A stretch of 64,000 nt of DNA, from assembly GCF_003429005.1 (NCBI RefSeq), contig NZ_QVQV01000001.1, forward strand, positions 1,357,864 to 1,421,863. The letters are read 5' to 3'. The DNA is from Paraburkholderia sp. DHOC27 (GTDB lineage: Bacteria; Pseudomonadota; Gammaproteobacteria; Burkholderiales; Burkholderiaceae). The translations under genes and the position numbers were made by a program. Of this stretch, positions 25,242-34,488 are shown piece by piece. Position 1 is the first letter of the stretch. Every line of letters starts with the position of its first letter. The notes beneath the pieces were generated by a model. It saw nothing but the letters and a program-made list of their open reading frames with translations. It was not told the DNA's origin and did not search any database.

Positions 25242-26504
25242 CTAGTCGTAGCCGCCAAACGTGAACAGGAACAGATCCTCGTCCGAGGGATTGATCAGCG
25301 AATGCAGATTGCCGCCCTTCAGCAGCGCGAGACTGCCCGAGCGCAGCGTGCGCACTTCGAAGCAGCGTTCACGGTTTGGCATCTTCGCCCAATCTCCGAT
25401 CACCATCAGCCCGGCGCGATCGCCGATGGTCATGAAAATTTCCAGGTTGTCGCGGTGCCGGTGCAGGCCGATCGCGGAGTTGGGACGGATGATGTGCAGG
25501 TCCGCGTAATCCACCGCCATGAACGGTTCGAAACGGCCGTCCGGCCCCTTGTTGCCGAACGCATCGAAGCTCCATGACGGCAGGGTGCGGGCGAGTTCGC
25601 GCATGTTCGAATACTGGGCATAGTTCGACAGCAGGTTGCGGTACTCGAGCGCGCCTGGGCCACCATGCGCGTTAGGGCTGGTGCCGACGCTGAGGAAGTT
25701 TTCCCAGCCGCGCAGGATCATGTTGAACTCGTACTGGTAATTCGCGCCGTCCAGCGAATCCCACACGCTGCCCGAGGCGTCGGCCCACGCCACTTCGATG
25801 TGCAGCGGCAGGACCGGGTGCAGCGCGTCGGTTGGCGCCACGTCGAGCGCGCTCCCTACCTTGCTGCCGTCGAGGCCCTCGCGCGTGAAGTCGCCCTTCG
25901 CCTGCACGAGGCTCGGATTGGCGACCAGCGCGCCGCGATCGAAGGCGGCCTGGCCGCGTGCATCGAGCGCGGCGCGCAGATCCACGGGCGAGCCCGGCCA
26001 GCTCCAGAACTCGATCGCATAGCGGCCCGACTCGGCGTCGTAGGGCACGCTCGCAAGTCCCGGCAATGCCACGTTGCCGACCTTCATCCACAGGCGGATA
26101 GCGGGTCCGAGCGAACCGTTCATGCGTGCGCTAAGCACGGTATCGGGGCCGGCCGCATACGAAATGCGAATGAAGGAACCGGTCCAGTCTCCCACGGACA
26201 CCTTGCCGCGAATCAGATGCGTGTCGCCTGCGGTGAACGACTGCACATTCTGCTTCTGGAAATCGCACTTGTTGTCCTGCGCGCGGGGATCGAGCACGTT
26301 GCTGTCCGGCGCGCTGGGACCATACAGATGAATCGAGCGGATCGAAAACAGATATTGCAGCTCGTCGAAGTGATAGCACTCGCGCGCCGCGGCCAGCACG
26401 GCGTTTTCGATCATGCCGAGCACGCGGACCACAGGATTGTCATGGCTGTAGTCAGGCGTCGTGTTCGGGCGAACCGGGATCACTTCTTCGTGCAGGATTT
26501 CCAT
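25242..26504 (-). CDS. unknown protein with C-terminal cupin domain
   Basis: A 420-residue protein. The C-terminal ~120 residues are cupin-like: GLHRHRDNLEIFM gives a HxH-x4-E metal motif and LLKGGNLHSLINP the second motif His. The N-terminal ~280 residues are beta-rich and unrecognised. No signal peptide. It lies between the other cupin gene (17-base gap) and the GH13 gene (14-base gap) and must be co-transcribed. Possible roles are sugar isomerase, dioxygenase or a binding protein; none is supported by more than the fold. Confidence 0.72.
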   Translation of the reverse strand: MEILHEEVIPVRPNTTPDYSHDNPVVRVLGMIENAVLAAARECYHFDELQYLFSIRSIHLYGPSAPDSNVLDPRAQDNKCDFQKQNVQSFTAGDTHLIRGKVSVGDWTGSFIRISYAAGPDTVLSARMNGSLGPAIRLWMKVGNVALPGLASVPYDAESGRYAIEFWSWPGSPVDLRAALDARGQAAFDRGALVANPSLVQAKGDFTREGLDGSKVGSALDVAPTDALHPVLPLHIEVAWADASGSVWDSLDGANYQYEFNMILRGWENFLSVGTSPNAHGGPGALEYRNLLSNYAQYSNMRELARTLPSWSFDAFGNKGPDGRFEPFMAVDYADLHIIRPNSAIGLHRHRDNLEIFMTIGDRAGLMVIGDWAKMPNRERCFEVRTLRSGSLALLKGGNLHSLINPSDEDLFLFTFGGYD

Positions 26505-26521
26505 CGCGTCGGTCTCTTGAA

Positions 26522-27715
26522 TCAGGCGCTGTGGTAGAGGAAAGCAACGAATTTCAGGTCTTCCGTGCTGTCGGGCGGGTTGCGAATGCCGTGCATGCCG
26601 CCGCTTTTCGTATAGATGATGCTGCCGGGCTGCACGGGCAATTCCTTGAATTGCTGCGTGCCCAGACCGAATACCTCGCGTGGCACGGTCTTGTACTTCG
26701 TTTCGTCCTTCTCGTCGCCCAGTTCGGGGTCGTCGCCCACGCGCAGATAGGCGATTCCTTTGCCCTGCACGATGTAGTAAAGCTCTTCCGAGCCGACATG
26801 CTGATGATTCCCTTCGACCTTGCCAGGCGGAATGGTCACCTCGTGGAAGAAAATCATCGAGCCGCCCAGTTCGCGCTGAAACAGCCAGCGCATCTGGATG
26901 ATGTTGGTATCGGATGCATCCGGATTCGTGTAGACGCCGTTTTGCCCGAGCATCATCGCGTTGCGATACAACACGGGTGTCACGGCGCTTGCCTGCTTGA
27001 ACCAGCCGCGCTGGAAATCGAGCAGGTAGTTCATGTCGCTCACGGTGTTCTCGTTGGCGCTCGGCACGTTGGGAAGTACAGGTTGCTGGTGCGTGCGGCC
27101 GAAGTCGTTGTCCCAGGCAAGGTCGTCTTTCTCGATCAGATTGCCGAACGCGAATTGCCGCGACTCCTCGCGAAACGCCAGTTCTACCTTCACGATCGAA
27201 TCGACGTCGTTGATCAACGGCAGAAACTGCGTCATGCGCGTGATCTCGTTACCGCGTCCCATCAGCGCGAGTACCGATGCATCGTGACGGGCGCTGTCCG
27301 GCGGTTCGAGGCGGTCCCAGATCTCTGCCTGAAACGCGTTGACCCATTCGTCGTAGTGCAGCGTCAGCGGATGTGCGTCGTCCGTTTGCGCTGAGTTGCC
27401 GGCCTTGTCGGTCAGTTTCAGCCACGCCGCGCAGCGGCAGCGCAGGAAGCGGTTGCGCACACGCATGGCCTCGGTGAGCCGCGAGCCGCGGTACTCGATG
27501 CGCACGAAGTTCGCGTAGAACGCGCCGTCGAGAAACACGCTGCCCTTCAGGCACATCACTTCGTAATAGCTGCGCACGTCCTTCACGTTGTAACGGTAGC
27601 GCGGACTGCGCGTGGCGTTCAGATACGCCTGGTGATAAATGCGGTCCGGAAAGAACAGAATGCCGAAAATCTGGTTCGAGGGATCAGTGCTCAGTGCTTC
27701 GAGTCGTGGGTCCAT
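26522..27715 (-). CDS. cupin-domain protein of the GMC operon
   Basis: A 397-residue protein whose C-terminal half is a cupin: PGKVEGNHQHVGSEELYYIV provides a HxH-x4-E metal site and GSIIYTKSGGMHGIRN the second His. The N-terminal half (about 250 residues, with CRCAAWLKLTDKAGN) is unrecognised. Cytoplasmic by lack of signal. The ATG at 27715 (MDPRLEAL) lies 4 bases after the GMC stop and is preferred to 27733, which would overlap that gene. Length is much greater than simple cupins, so it is probably a two-domain enzyme of unknown function. Confidence 0.75.
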   Translation of the reverse strand: MDPRLEALSTDPSNQIFGILFFPDRIYHQAYLNATRSPRYRYNVKDVRSYYEVMCLKGSVFLDGAFYANFVRIEYRGSRLTEAMRVRNRFLRCRCAAWLKLTDKAGNSAQTDDAHPLTLHYDEWVNAFQAEIWDRLEPPDSARHDASVLALMGRGNEITRMTQFLPLINDVDSIVKVELAFREESRQFAFGNLIEKDDLAWDNDFGRTHQQPVLPNVPSANENTVSDMNYLLDFQRGWFKQASAVTPVLYRNAMMLGQNGVYTNPDASDTNIIQMRWLFQRELGGSMIFFHEVTIPPGKVEGNHQHVGSEELYYIVQGKGIAYLRVGDDPELGDEKDETKYKTVPREVFGLGTQQFKELPVQPGSIIYTKSGGMHGIRNPPDSTEDLKFVAFLYHSA

Positions 27716-27719
27716 GGCG

Positions 27720-29543
27720 CTACAGTCTCCCAAGCAGAATGTCGGCGACGCGAAAAGCGTTGGCCTCGATGGTCAAGGTCGGATTGGCGCCGCCCGAGGT
27801 CGGCATGAACGAGCCGTCGGTGACATACAGATTGTCGAAGCCCCACGCGCGGCAGTCGGGGTCGAGTACCGAATCGGTGCTGTCGAGCCCGAAGCGCGCG
27901 CCGCCCAGAATGTGATTCGCGCAGCGGGCCAGTTCGTCCTTGCCGTACACCTCGCCCGCGCTGAGCGCGTTCTCAATGCCGCCTTTCGACAGCACGTCAT
28001 AGCATTGCTTGCTCAGTCGCTCCATCAAGGCGTGATCGTGCGGGTGCCAGTCCTTGATGATGTAGGCAACGGCGCGCCCCCATTTATCCCGCACGGTGGG
28101 ATGCAATTCGATGCGATTGATTTTCTGCGGCACCTGGTTGGCCATGAACGTGAGCGACAGGCCGCGGCCAAAACTGTCGTCGAGAAATTCATGCATGGCC
28201 TGACCGCAGATATTGGTCGCCTGGTTGAAGCCGTCCCACAGCGTATCCAGATCGTGACTGTCCACATTGCGCGCCAGTGCGAGCGGCAACGCGCGGTCGG
28301 AGGTGTTGTTATAGATCACGGCGCCCGCCCACAATTTTTCAGCGGCGAGAAATTCGTCTCTATGACAGTAGTCCGAAGCAAAATCGCTGTCGAGCGACTG
28401 CGATTTATCGAAGCGCGACGGTTTCGACACCAGCCCCGACGCGCCACCAAAACAGTGCGTGAGGAAATAGGCACCAAGCATGCCGTTGTTGTCCTGATTG
28501 ATATGTGGCGCAAAGCCCGTTTTATCCTGCTCCGCGGAGAGCTTCAGCAGGCGCACGCTTTCAATCGCCGAGCACGCCACTACCACCACACGTCCTGACA
28601 CGCTGTGTTCGACACCATCCGGGTCGAGAAAGTGCACCGCACTGACGCGCGAGCCTTCCGACTGCAGATGCGTGACCGTGCAGTTAGGCAACAAGGTGAA
28701 GTTGTCGCGCTCGTGAATGGGGCTCAGCAGCGACACCCAGGTGCTCGACTTGAAACCCATCGGGTCGCCGTAGCGGTTTACGTACGAGGTCCTCGCAAGA
28801 TCGCCGTTTTGCGGCCCCTGGCGGCCGCTCGGTGCGTGATCCTGGGTGATGACCGCGAGCGGGGTGCGGTAGTACTTCATTGCTAGCGCGTCCATGCCGG
28901 TCTTGACGTGCTCGCTGATCGGGTTGTATTGCAACGGCGGCTGATAGTGGTTGCCGCTCGTGAACGGTTTGAGCTGATTGACCGTTTCGCCGTTGATGCC
29001 AACCAGTTCCTCGGCGCGCGCGTAGTACGGTTCCAGCGTCTCATACGTGATGGGCCAGTCGCGTGCGGCGCGGCGCACTTCCTCGTTGGGGTCGTCGAGC
29101 AGCGCCGCACCTTCGCGGTTGTTCCATTGCGCAAGCGTCAGATCGCGAGGCGTGTAGCGCAGCGACACGCCGCCGTACAGTTGCGTGCCGCCGCCCACCA
29201 CCTGCGCGGTATAGCCTTCAATGGTTGCGGCGTCGATCGGCTTGCCCTGATCGTCGCTGCGCCTGTACACATGCGGTTCGTCGTTCAGGTCAGGTTCGAC
29301 ATGACTGGAGTAATAGGAGGCGCCGTGATTGTCGACGTCCAGACGCAAGATCTTTTCCGCGCCATCGGAGATCAGTTCGTCGCGCTTGAAGCCGCTGACG
29401 CGTCCCTCTACCTGATACTGCGGCATGATCAGCGGACCTTTTTCCAGCATCAGCACGCGCTTGCCGGCCAGCACCAGTTGATGCGCGATGGGCGAGCCTC
29501 CCGCGCCGCTGCCGATAATCACGATGTCGTAGAGCTCGTCCAT
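27720..29543 (-). CDS. GMC-family FAD oxidoreductase, gluconate-dehydrogenase-like
   Basis: A 607-residue flavoprotein. The FAD loop is DIVIIGSGAGGSPIAHQL (residues 6-23); QVVGGGTQLYGGVSLRY is the second GMC signature region. The C-terminal ANHILGGARFG holds the catalytic His and TSGGANPTLTIEANAFRVADIL closes the FAD site. Overall it resembles the large subunit of membrane gluconate and fructose dehydrogenases and plant-type GMC oxidases, but no Tat or Sec signal is seen. The ATG at 29543 follows the small-subunit-like gene by 20 bases. It likely oxidises a sugar or glucan end; substrate unknown. Confidence 0.87.
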   Translation of the reverse strand: MDELYDIVIIGSGAGGSPIAHQLVLAGKRVLMLEKGPLIMPQYQVEGRVSGFKRDELISDGAEKILRLDVDNHGASYYSSHVEPDLNDEPHVYRRSDDQGKPIDAATIEGYTAQVVGGGTQLYGGVSLRYTPRDLTLAQWNNREGAALLDDPNEEVRRAARDWPITYETLEPYYARAEELVGINGETVNQLKPFTSGNHYQPPLQYNPISEHVKTGMDALAMKYYRTPLAVITQDHAPSGRQGPQNGDLARTSYVNRYGDPMGFKSSTWVSLLSPIHERDNFTLLPNCTVTHLQSEGSRVSAVHFLDPDGVEHSVSGRVVVVACSAIESVRLLKLSAEQDKTGFAPHINQDNNGMLGAYFLTHCFGGASGLVSKPSRFDKSQSLDSDFASDYCHRDEFLAAEKLWAGAVIYNNTSDRALPLALARNVDSHDLDTLWDGFNQATNICGQAMHEFLDDSFGRGLSLTFMANQVPQKINRIELHPTVRDKWGRAVAYIIKDWHPHDHALMERLSKQCYDVLSKGGIENALSAGEVYGKDELARCANHILGGARFGLDSTDSVLDPDCRAWGFDNLYVTDGSFMPTSGGANPTLTIEANAFRVADILLGRL

Positions 29544-29563
29544 GCGTCGGGGTCCCGGAACAG

Positions 29564-30595
29564 TCAACCGAAATACTCGAGGTTATCGCCAAGCGGCCGT
29601 TCAATGGCCTCGCGCCAGTGAAAGCAGTTTTCGCCGCGCGTGCCGTCGGGTTTGGCCTGATCGCGAAAAGTGTCCTCCAGATAGGCCCAGCCTGCGCCGC
29701 CTACGTTGCCGCCGTATTTCGGATGCGAGAACGCGCCGCAAAAGGTGTGTCGGCGCAGCAGCTGCAGAAAGAAGCGGGGATTCTGATAGGCCGAAGTGTC
29801 CCAGTCGGGCACAATGCCTGCCGACATCTGTGCGTATAACTGCTGGTAGCCGTCCGAGCCGACCTGCGACGGCGCGAGCGACGGGTAGCGTTTTCTGAGC
29901 ACCGCATCGATCTGCGCAAGACAGATCTTGTAGTCGACCAGCCGATGATGCTCCTCGCGCGCGAGAATGTTGTCGATGAAATTGACGGCGCCCACAGGCT
30001 GTTCGAGCCGATACGCGCTCTGCCGCGTCGCGTTGTCGGCGTTGTAGTAATAGTTGTCCATGAATTTCTGCGCGGCGCCTTCGGTGAAGGGCAGAATTTC
30101 ATTGGTGAGGCGCGCGAGAATGGAAATCTCCCAGCCTTCGAGGCTCACCGGCACGGCACAGTAGTTGGTGAAAAAGCGTGACCATTGCGCGCCGGTGTCG
30201 AGCAGCACGCGTTGTGGATTGATCGGGTCCAGCACGGGTTGACCGTCCACCATGAACTTGTAGAGGTACGAACGGCCGCTTGGCACGCGCACGGTCGCGG
30301 CACGATAGAACGTGCGGCGCTTGTCGAACATCACGGGTTCGAGCAGCGTCGAATCCCACAGGTTGTCGAAATTCCCGACCACAGTCACATGCCGTTCGTC
30401 GTCGCGATCCGCGGCGCGCCATACAAAGGTCACCTGATTGAGCGCATGTTGCGCAGCCGTGACGTCAGTAAGGCGCGTACTTTCGATAATCGGAAAACGC
30501 CATGCTTCGCTAAATCCCGACGACGTGCTCCCACGCGAAAGATACTTCGCGGTGAAGTTCAGGACGTGGGTGTGATCCAGCGGGTCTGCTTGCAA
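29564..30595 (-). CDS. fusion of an AMPK/CBM48-type glucan-binding domain with a gluconate 2-dehydrogenase subunit 3-like domain
   Basis: A 343-residue protein, first gene of the operon. Residues about 50-130 (VTFVWRAADRDDERHVTVVGNFDNLWDST, then YLYKFMVDGQPVLDP) look like a glycogen-binding CBM48/AMPK-beta domain. Residues about 150-340 (LTNEILPFTEGAAQKFMDNYY, LRRHTFCGAFSHPKYGGNVGGAGWAYLE) look like gluconate 2-dehydrogenase subunit 3. That subunit is normally Tat-exported; here no signal is present. The start is TTG at 30595 with GGAGG 8 bases upstream. The domain fusion predicts that the GMC partner acts on a glucan. Domain calls are by eye. Confidence 0.72.
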   Translation of the reverse strand: MQADPLDHTHVLNFTAKYLSRGSTSSGFSEAWRFPIIESTRLTDVTAAQHALNQVTFVWRAADRDDERHVTVVGNFDNLWDSTLLEPVMFDKRRTFYRAATVRVPSGRSYLYKFMVDGQPVLDPINPQRVLLDTGAQWSRFFTNYCAVPVSLEGWEISILARLTNEILPFTEGAAQKFMDNYYYNADNATRQSAYRLEQPVGAVNFIDNILAREEHHRLVDYKICLAQIDAVLRKRYPSLAPSQVGSDGYQQLYAQMSAGIVPDWDTSAYQNPRFFLQLLRRHTFCGAFSHPKYGGNVGGAGWAYLEDTFRDQAKPDGTRGENCFHWREAIERPLGDNLEYFG

Positions 30596-30805
30596 TTCGC
30601 ACCTCCACCTGCACAGTGAAGTGAGTCAACTGCATGGACGATTGGGTGATTTACACCGGCTGGACTAACGGACTCAATAAAACAGGCAGCGTATTGCGTG
30701 GATCATCGTGGCCTCGATGCCGCAACACGCGGGTACAACACATAAACGAAACACGCGGCCGCAATTTAAAGCCACAGCTTAATCTAGATGACGATTGCCT
30801 CAATA

Positions 30806-33800
30806 TCAAGGAGCAACGCGGTTCTCCGGCGCATGCGGTGCAAATGCGGCTGACGGGAACGCGGCCAATGCGCTGTCGATCGCGCCCAGTGCCGAACCGA
30901 ATTGCGCGTCGGCGATATCCTGCCGCACACGTTGCAGACGCTGCGTGGCCATGAGCCGATCCTGACCCACGGCAAGCTCGCGCAGTGCGCGGGCACGTTC
31001 GATCAGCAGCATCGCCCACGGGAATGGCTCGTCATGCGTGAACGTTTCCAGCGACGCGCAGTAGCGCAGCACGCTGTCCCATTCGGCTGCGTCGATACAG
31101 GCTTCGATCGCACTCACGTGGAAACGCAAAACGGAGCGCGCCAGACAGGGATGCACCAGTAGCGCTTCGCCGTCGTGCAAGGCGCGCGCGCGTTCGATGG
31201 GGTCGGTGGCCGCGCGCGCCATCATTCCATAGGTGGCCGCGCCGGCGAATCCCATGCCGGTTTCGCGGGCGAGGGTAAGGGCCGCGTCGAGTTCGAGTCG
31301 CGCTTCCTGACGGCGCCCCTGCCGTAGCCGTAGATCCGCCAGCGAGAGCCGCAGCGACGATTCGAAACGGCGCGCGCCCGAGCGTCGCGCCAGCGCAATG
31401 CCGTCGACACACGCGGGTTCGGCCTCATCGAACTGGCCCGCGTCGATCAGCACGGTGGCCAGCGTCATCAATGCGAATACCTGGGCTGGCACCAGACCCA
31501 CGCGCTGTGCGTCGAGCCACGCGCGCCGCACTTCGGATGATGCATCGCCGAGTTGCGCGTCGTAGCGCAGGCAGTGGCCGAGCATGCAGCGGTTGGGAAT
31601 TTCCAGCGCAATGCGTTCCTGCTGCGTACACAGTGCCACGCAACGGCGAAACGATTCGAGCGCCTGGCGCAGATGGCCCAGTTCCAGTTGCGCGTCGCCG
31701 AGACCGCTCAAGGCGCGGACTTCGCATTCTGCGTCGCCGCTCAGTTTGGCGTGTTGCAGCGCGAGCGTGTGTTCGACCTCGCAGGCGGGCGCGTCGCCGC
31801 GTGCGTAGTACATGTTGCCGCGCGTGTTGTGGATCTGCGAGCACTCCACGTCCAGTTCGAGCCGGTCGGCGATGGCCTGCGCTTCAGCCAGCGCGTCGAT
31901 GGCTTCGGTAAAGTTGCCTGTCACACGGCAGCCCGCGGCGACGCCCATCTGCGCATGGCAACGTTGCAGGTCGCTGGCGGCGAGATCGAGCGCGGTGCGA
32001 TAGGTGTCGATCGAATCCGCAGAACGGCCTGCTTCGCGCAGCAGTTCGGCAAACAACAAGGTCAGCTCGCATTTCACACCGGGTTCTGCGGCGAGCGTGA
32101 TGCCGCGTTGCACGAGCAGCATGGCCGCGTCGATGCGAAAGCGCCGCGTTTCGAAGCGCGCGGCTGAGAGATACGCCGCGGCGGCATCGGGATCGTTGGC
32201 GCGATCCAGGTGTTCGGCGCGCAGCACGGGATCGCTGTCGCCCACCCATTGCGCCACCTGCCTGTGCAGCACGCTGCGGCGGCTCTTGAGAATCGACGCG
32301 TAAATGGCTTCCTGAATCAGCGCGTGGGTGAACTGGAACGCCTCGCCGTCCGGACGGATCAGGTCCGCCGTGGTGAGCACGTCGCAGTGATCCTCCGGCT
32401 CGCCGGTGAGGGTGCGCAACGCGTTGGCCGCGAAACGCTTGCCCAGCACCGATGCAGCCTGCAGCGCCATGCGCTGGGGCGGTGCGAGCCGGTCCATGCG
32501 TTCGAGCACGAGGCTCTGCACGGTGGGCGGGACGGCCGTCAGTTCGCACGCCTGAGGCGAACGCAGCAACTGTTCGAGGAACAGGGGATTGCCGTCGGCC
32601 CGCGCGACGCATTGCTGGGCGATCTCCACTTCGATATCCGTCCACGTGTCAGCCAGCGCGGCGGCTTCGTGTGGCCGCAGCGGGCCCAGATCGAGCGTCA
32701 TCAACTCGACCGGCGGTGGCGCGTTTAGCGCGGCACGCCACGCGGCGTCGAGCGGGTCGTCTTCCACGCGCGAGGTCATCAGCAGGATGAGCGGTGTGTC
32801 CGCCACGCTGCGCGCGATGGCCTGTAACTGCCGCAAAAATTCGGCCGAGGCCCAGTGCACGTCTTCCACCGTCAACAGCATGGGACGGATTCGGGCGACC
32901 CGCCGCAGCACGGCGACGAGCGCCTCCGTTTCACGGCGGGAGCGGGTGGCGTTGTCGATGGCGTTGTAGACGGCAATCTCCGCCGCCGACAGGCTCAGCT
33001 CCAGCAGCGACGCGAGAAACAGGCCCTCCTGGCCGACGATTACGCCCCGCTCGTGTGCCTGGCGCAACGCGAGACGACAGGCCGCCTCGTCATCCGGCAC
33101 AACGCCGAGCGCGGTTTTGAGCAAGGCCGGCACGGCGCCTTTGCCTCGCGCCACGCCGAAGTCCAGCACCTGCGCGATCGGCACGGCGAAGCCTTCCGCG
33201 GCGGCGCGCTCGCGCACTTCGGTGACGAGGCGCGATTTGCCGATGCCGGCCTGGCCGCGAATCAGGATGGTGACGCCGCTGCCGCTCTGCGACAGCGCAG
33301 CGAGCGCCGCGACGATCCGCGCGAATTCCGCCTGACGTCCGACGAACGGCGACAAGGCACGCGCGGCGGGCCGCAGACTGCGTACCCGCCACACCTGCAC
33401 GGGCGAGGGCAGGCCTTTGACGTCGTGCGCGCCGTGCGCGTCGACCTCGATCAGCGTCGATGCCGAGCGGTACAGGTCATCCGAAATCAGCGTTTCGCCC
33501 GCTGTGGCCAGGCTTTGCAGACGCGCCGCGAGATTGACCGTGTCGCCGGTGATCGAGTAGTGGGCACCACTCTCGGCGCTGTCGCCGCCAATCACACCCG
33601 CCACGACTTCGCCGCGCGCCACGCCGACGTGCAGGCGCAACGGTTGCGCATGACAGTCCGGCACCTCCGCCGCGGCCTCGTGCATGTCGAGCGCGGCCCG
33701 CAACGCCCGCTCAGGGTCGTTGCCATGCGCCACCGGCGCGCCGAACACGGCCATCACCGCGTCGCCGATGCGGTCGAACACCTGCCCGCCGTAGCGCGCG

Positions 33801-34144
33801 ACCACCGTTTCCATCGTCGTATAGAAGCGCCGCAGCATGTCCCGAACCTGTTCGGGATCGCTGCGCGCACACAGCGCGGTGAAGCCGGAAATGTCCACGA
33901 ACAGCACGGTGACCTGGCGGCGGTCCTCGAACACGGGCGCGGCCTGCCGTGTCGTATGGACGCCACGGACTTCAGGTTCGGCGTGCTTCAGGTGCTCAGC
34001 GTCCAGCGCCGCAGCGGAGGGCGGCGTGGGGCCGGGCGCGGGCGTGCCATCATCCGCGAGCGGCTGACTCGTGAGACCCGCACCGCATTCTTCGCAAAAC
34101 TTGGCGGTTGCCGGGCACTCGTGATGACACAAGGCACATTTCAT
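30806..34144 (-). CDS. class III nucleotidyl cyclase with zinc ribbon, AAA ATPase and TPR domains
   Basis: A 1112-residue signalling protein. Residues 3-20 form a zinc ribbon (C3, C6, C17, C20). A cyclase domain covers about 74-250: Asp84 (LFVDISGF) and Asp128 (RIGDAVMAVFG) are the metal ligands, Asn204 and Arg208 (GDTVNLAAR) the transition-state residues. Position 124, where adenylyl cyclases have the base-selecting Lys, is Asp. An AAA/STAND ATPase follows (Walker A GQAGIGKS, 297-304; Walker B LLTVEDVHW), then TPR-like repeats to the end. The ATG at 34144 begins at the zinc ribbon. It is divergent from a regulator with a cNMP domain. Cyclase product is uncertain. Confidence 0.87.
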   Translation of the reverse strand: MKCALCHHECPATAKFCEECGAGLTSQPLADDGTPAPGPTPPSAAALDAEHLKHAEPEVRGVHTTRQAAPVFEDRRQVTVLFVDISGFTALCARSDPEQVRDMLRRFYTTMETVVARYGGQVFDRIGDAVMAVFGAPVAHGNDPERALRAALDMHEAAAEVPDCHAQPLRLHVGVARGEVVAGVIGGDSAESGAHYSITGDTVNLAARLQSLATAGETLISDDLYRSASTLIEVDAHGAHDVKGLPSPVQVWRVRSLRPAARALSPFVGRQAEFARIVAALAALSQSGSGVTILIRGQAGIGKSRLVTEVRERAAAEGFAVPIAQVLDFGVARGKGAVPALLKTALGVVPDDEAACRLALRQAHERGVIVGQEGLFLASLLELSLSAAEIAVYNAIDNATRSRRETEALVAVLRRVARIRPMLLTVEDVHWASAEFLRQLQAIARSVADTPLILLMTSRVEDDPLDAAWRAALNAPPPVELMTLDLGPLRPHEAAALADTWTDIEVEIAQQCVARADGNPLFLEQLLRSPQACELTAVPPTVQSLVLERMDRLAPPQRMALQAASVLGKRFAANALRTLTGEPEDHCDVLTTADLIRPDGEAFQFTHALIQEAIYASILKSRRSVLHRQVAQWVGDSDPVLRAEHLDRANDPDAAAAYLSAARFETRRFRIDAAMLLVQRGITLAAEPGVKCELTLLFAELLREAGRSADSIDTYRTALDLAASDLQRCHAQMGVAAGCRVTGNFTEAIDALAEAQAIADRLELDVECSQIHNTRGNMYYARGDAPACEVEHTLALQHAKLSGDAECEVRALSGLGDAQLELGHLRQALESFRRCVALCTQQERIALEIPNRCMLGHCLRYDAQLGDASSEVRRAWLDAQRVGLVPAQVFALMTLATVLIDAGQFDEAEPACVDGIALARRSGARRFESSLRLSLADLRLRQGRRQEARLELDAALTLARETGMGFAGAATYGMMARAATDPIERARALHDGEALLVHPCLARSVLRFHVSAIEACIDAAEWDSVLRYCASLETFTHDEPFPWAMLLIERARALRELAVGQDRLMATQRLQRVRQDIADAQFGSALGAIDSALAAFPSAAFAPHAPENRVAP

Positions 34145-34488
34145 GTTTCGGGCTCGCTGTCGGGCTCGGACGATGAACTCGCGTAGCGAAGCGGCGGGGT
34201 TATGAAAGGGAGGACGTTGCCTCAGTGCCGTCATTCTCTACGCAACGAGCCGGCGCCCTGCACTCAGGAGTGGGGCCGGATCGCTCTCGTAATATGTTTA
34301 CGATAGCGCTAAACACGGCTTCGTGTTGCATTACGATTTAATTGGCGTTCCTTAAGTGTGATGTATAACGAATAGCGTTGCGTCAGCGGACAGCCGCGAA
34401 ATCCGGCCCGAGGCACCTACCCCAATCGTCGTACGAAACGCGCGCCGTGAGTGCCTGCGTATCCAACATTGCGAAACAAGTGAGGCCC
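34145..34488. other. divergent promoter region with a long palindrome
   Basis: Non-coding region between the cyclase gene and the LuxR/cNMP gene. It is AT-richer from about 34285 to 34380. The main feature is the palindrome at 34282-34308. I cannot place the promoters of either gene with confidence. Confidence 0.5.
34282..34308. promoter_or_regulatory. 27-base palindrome, probable operator
   Basis: Arms CGCTcTCGTAA and TTACGAtAGCG are complementary at 10 of 11 positions around a 5-base centre (TATGT). It lies between the divergent cyclase and LuxR/cNMP genes, so autoregulation by the latter is an obvious possibility. It does not fit the CRP site TGTGA-N6-TCACA. Confidence 0.5.
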
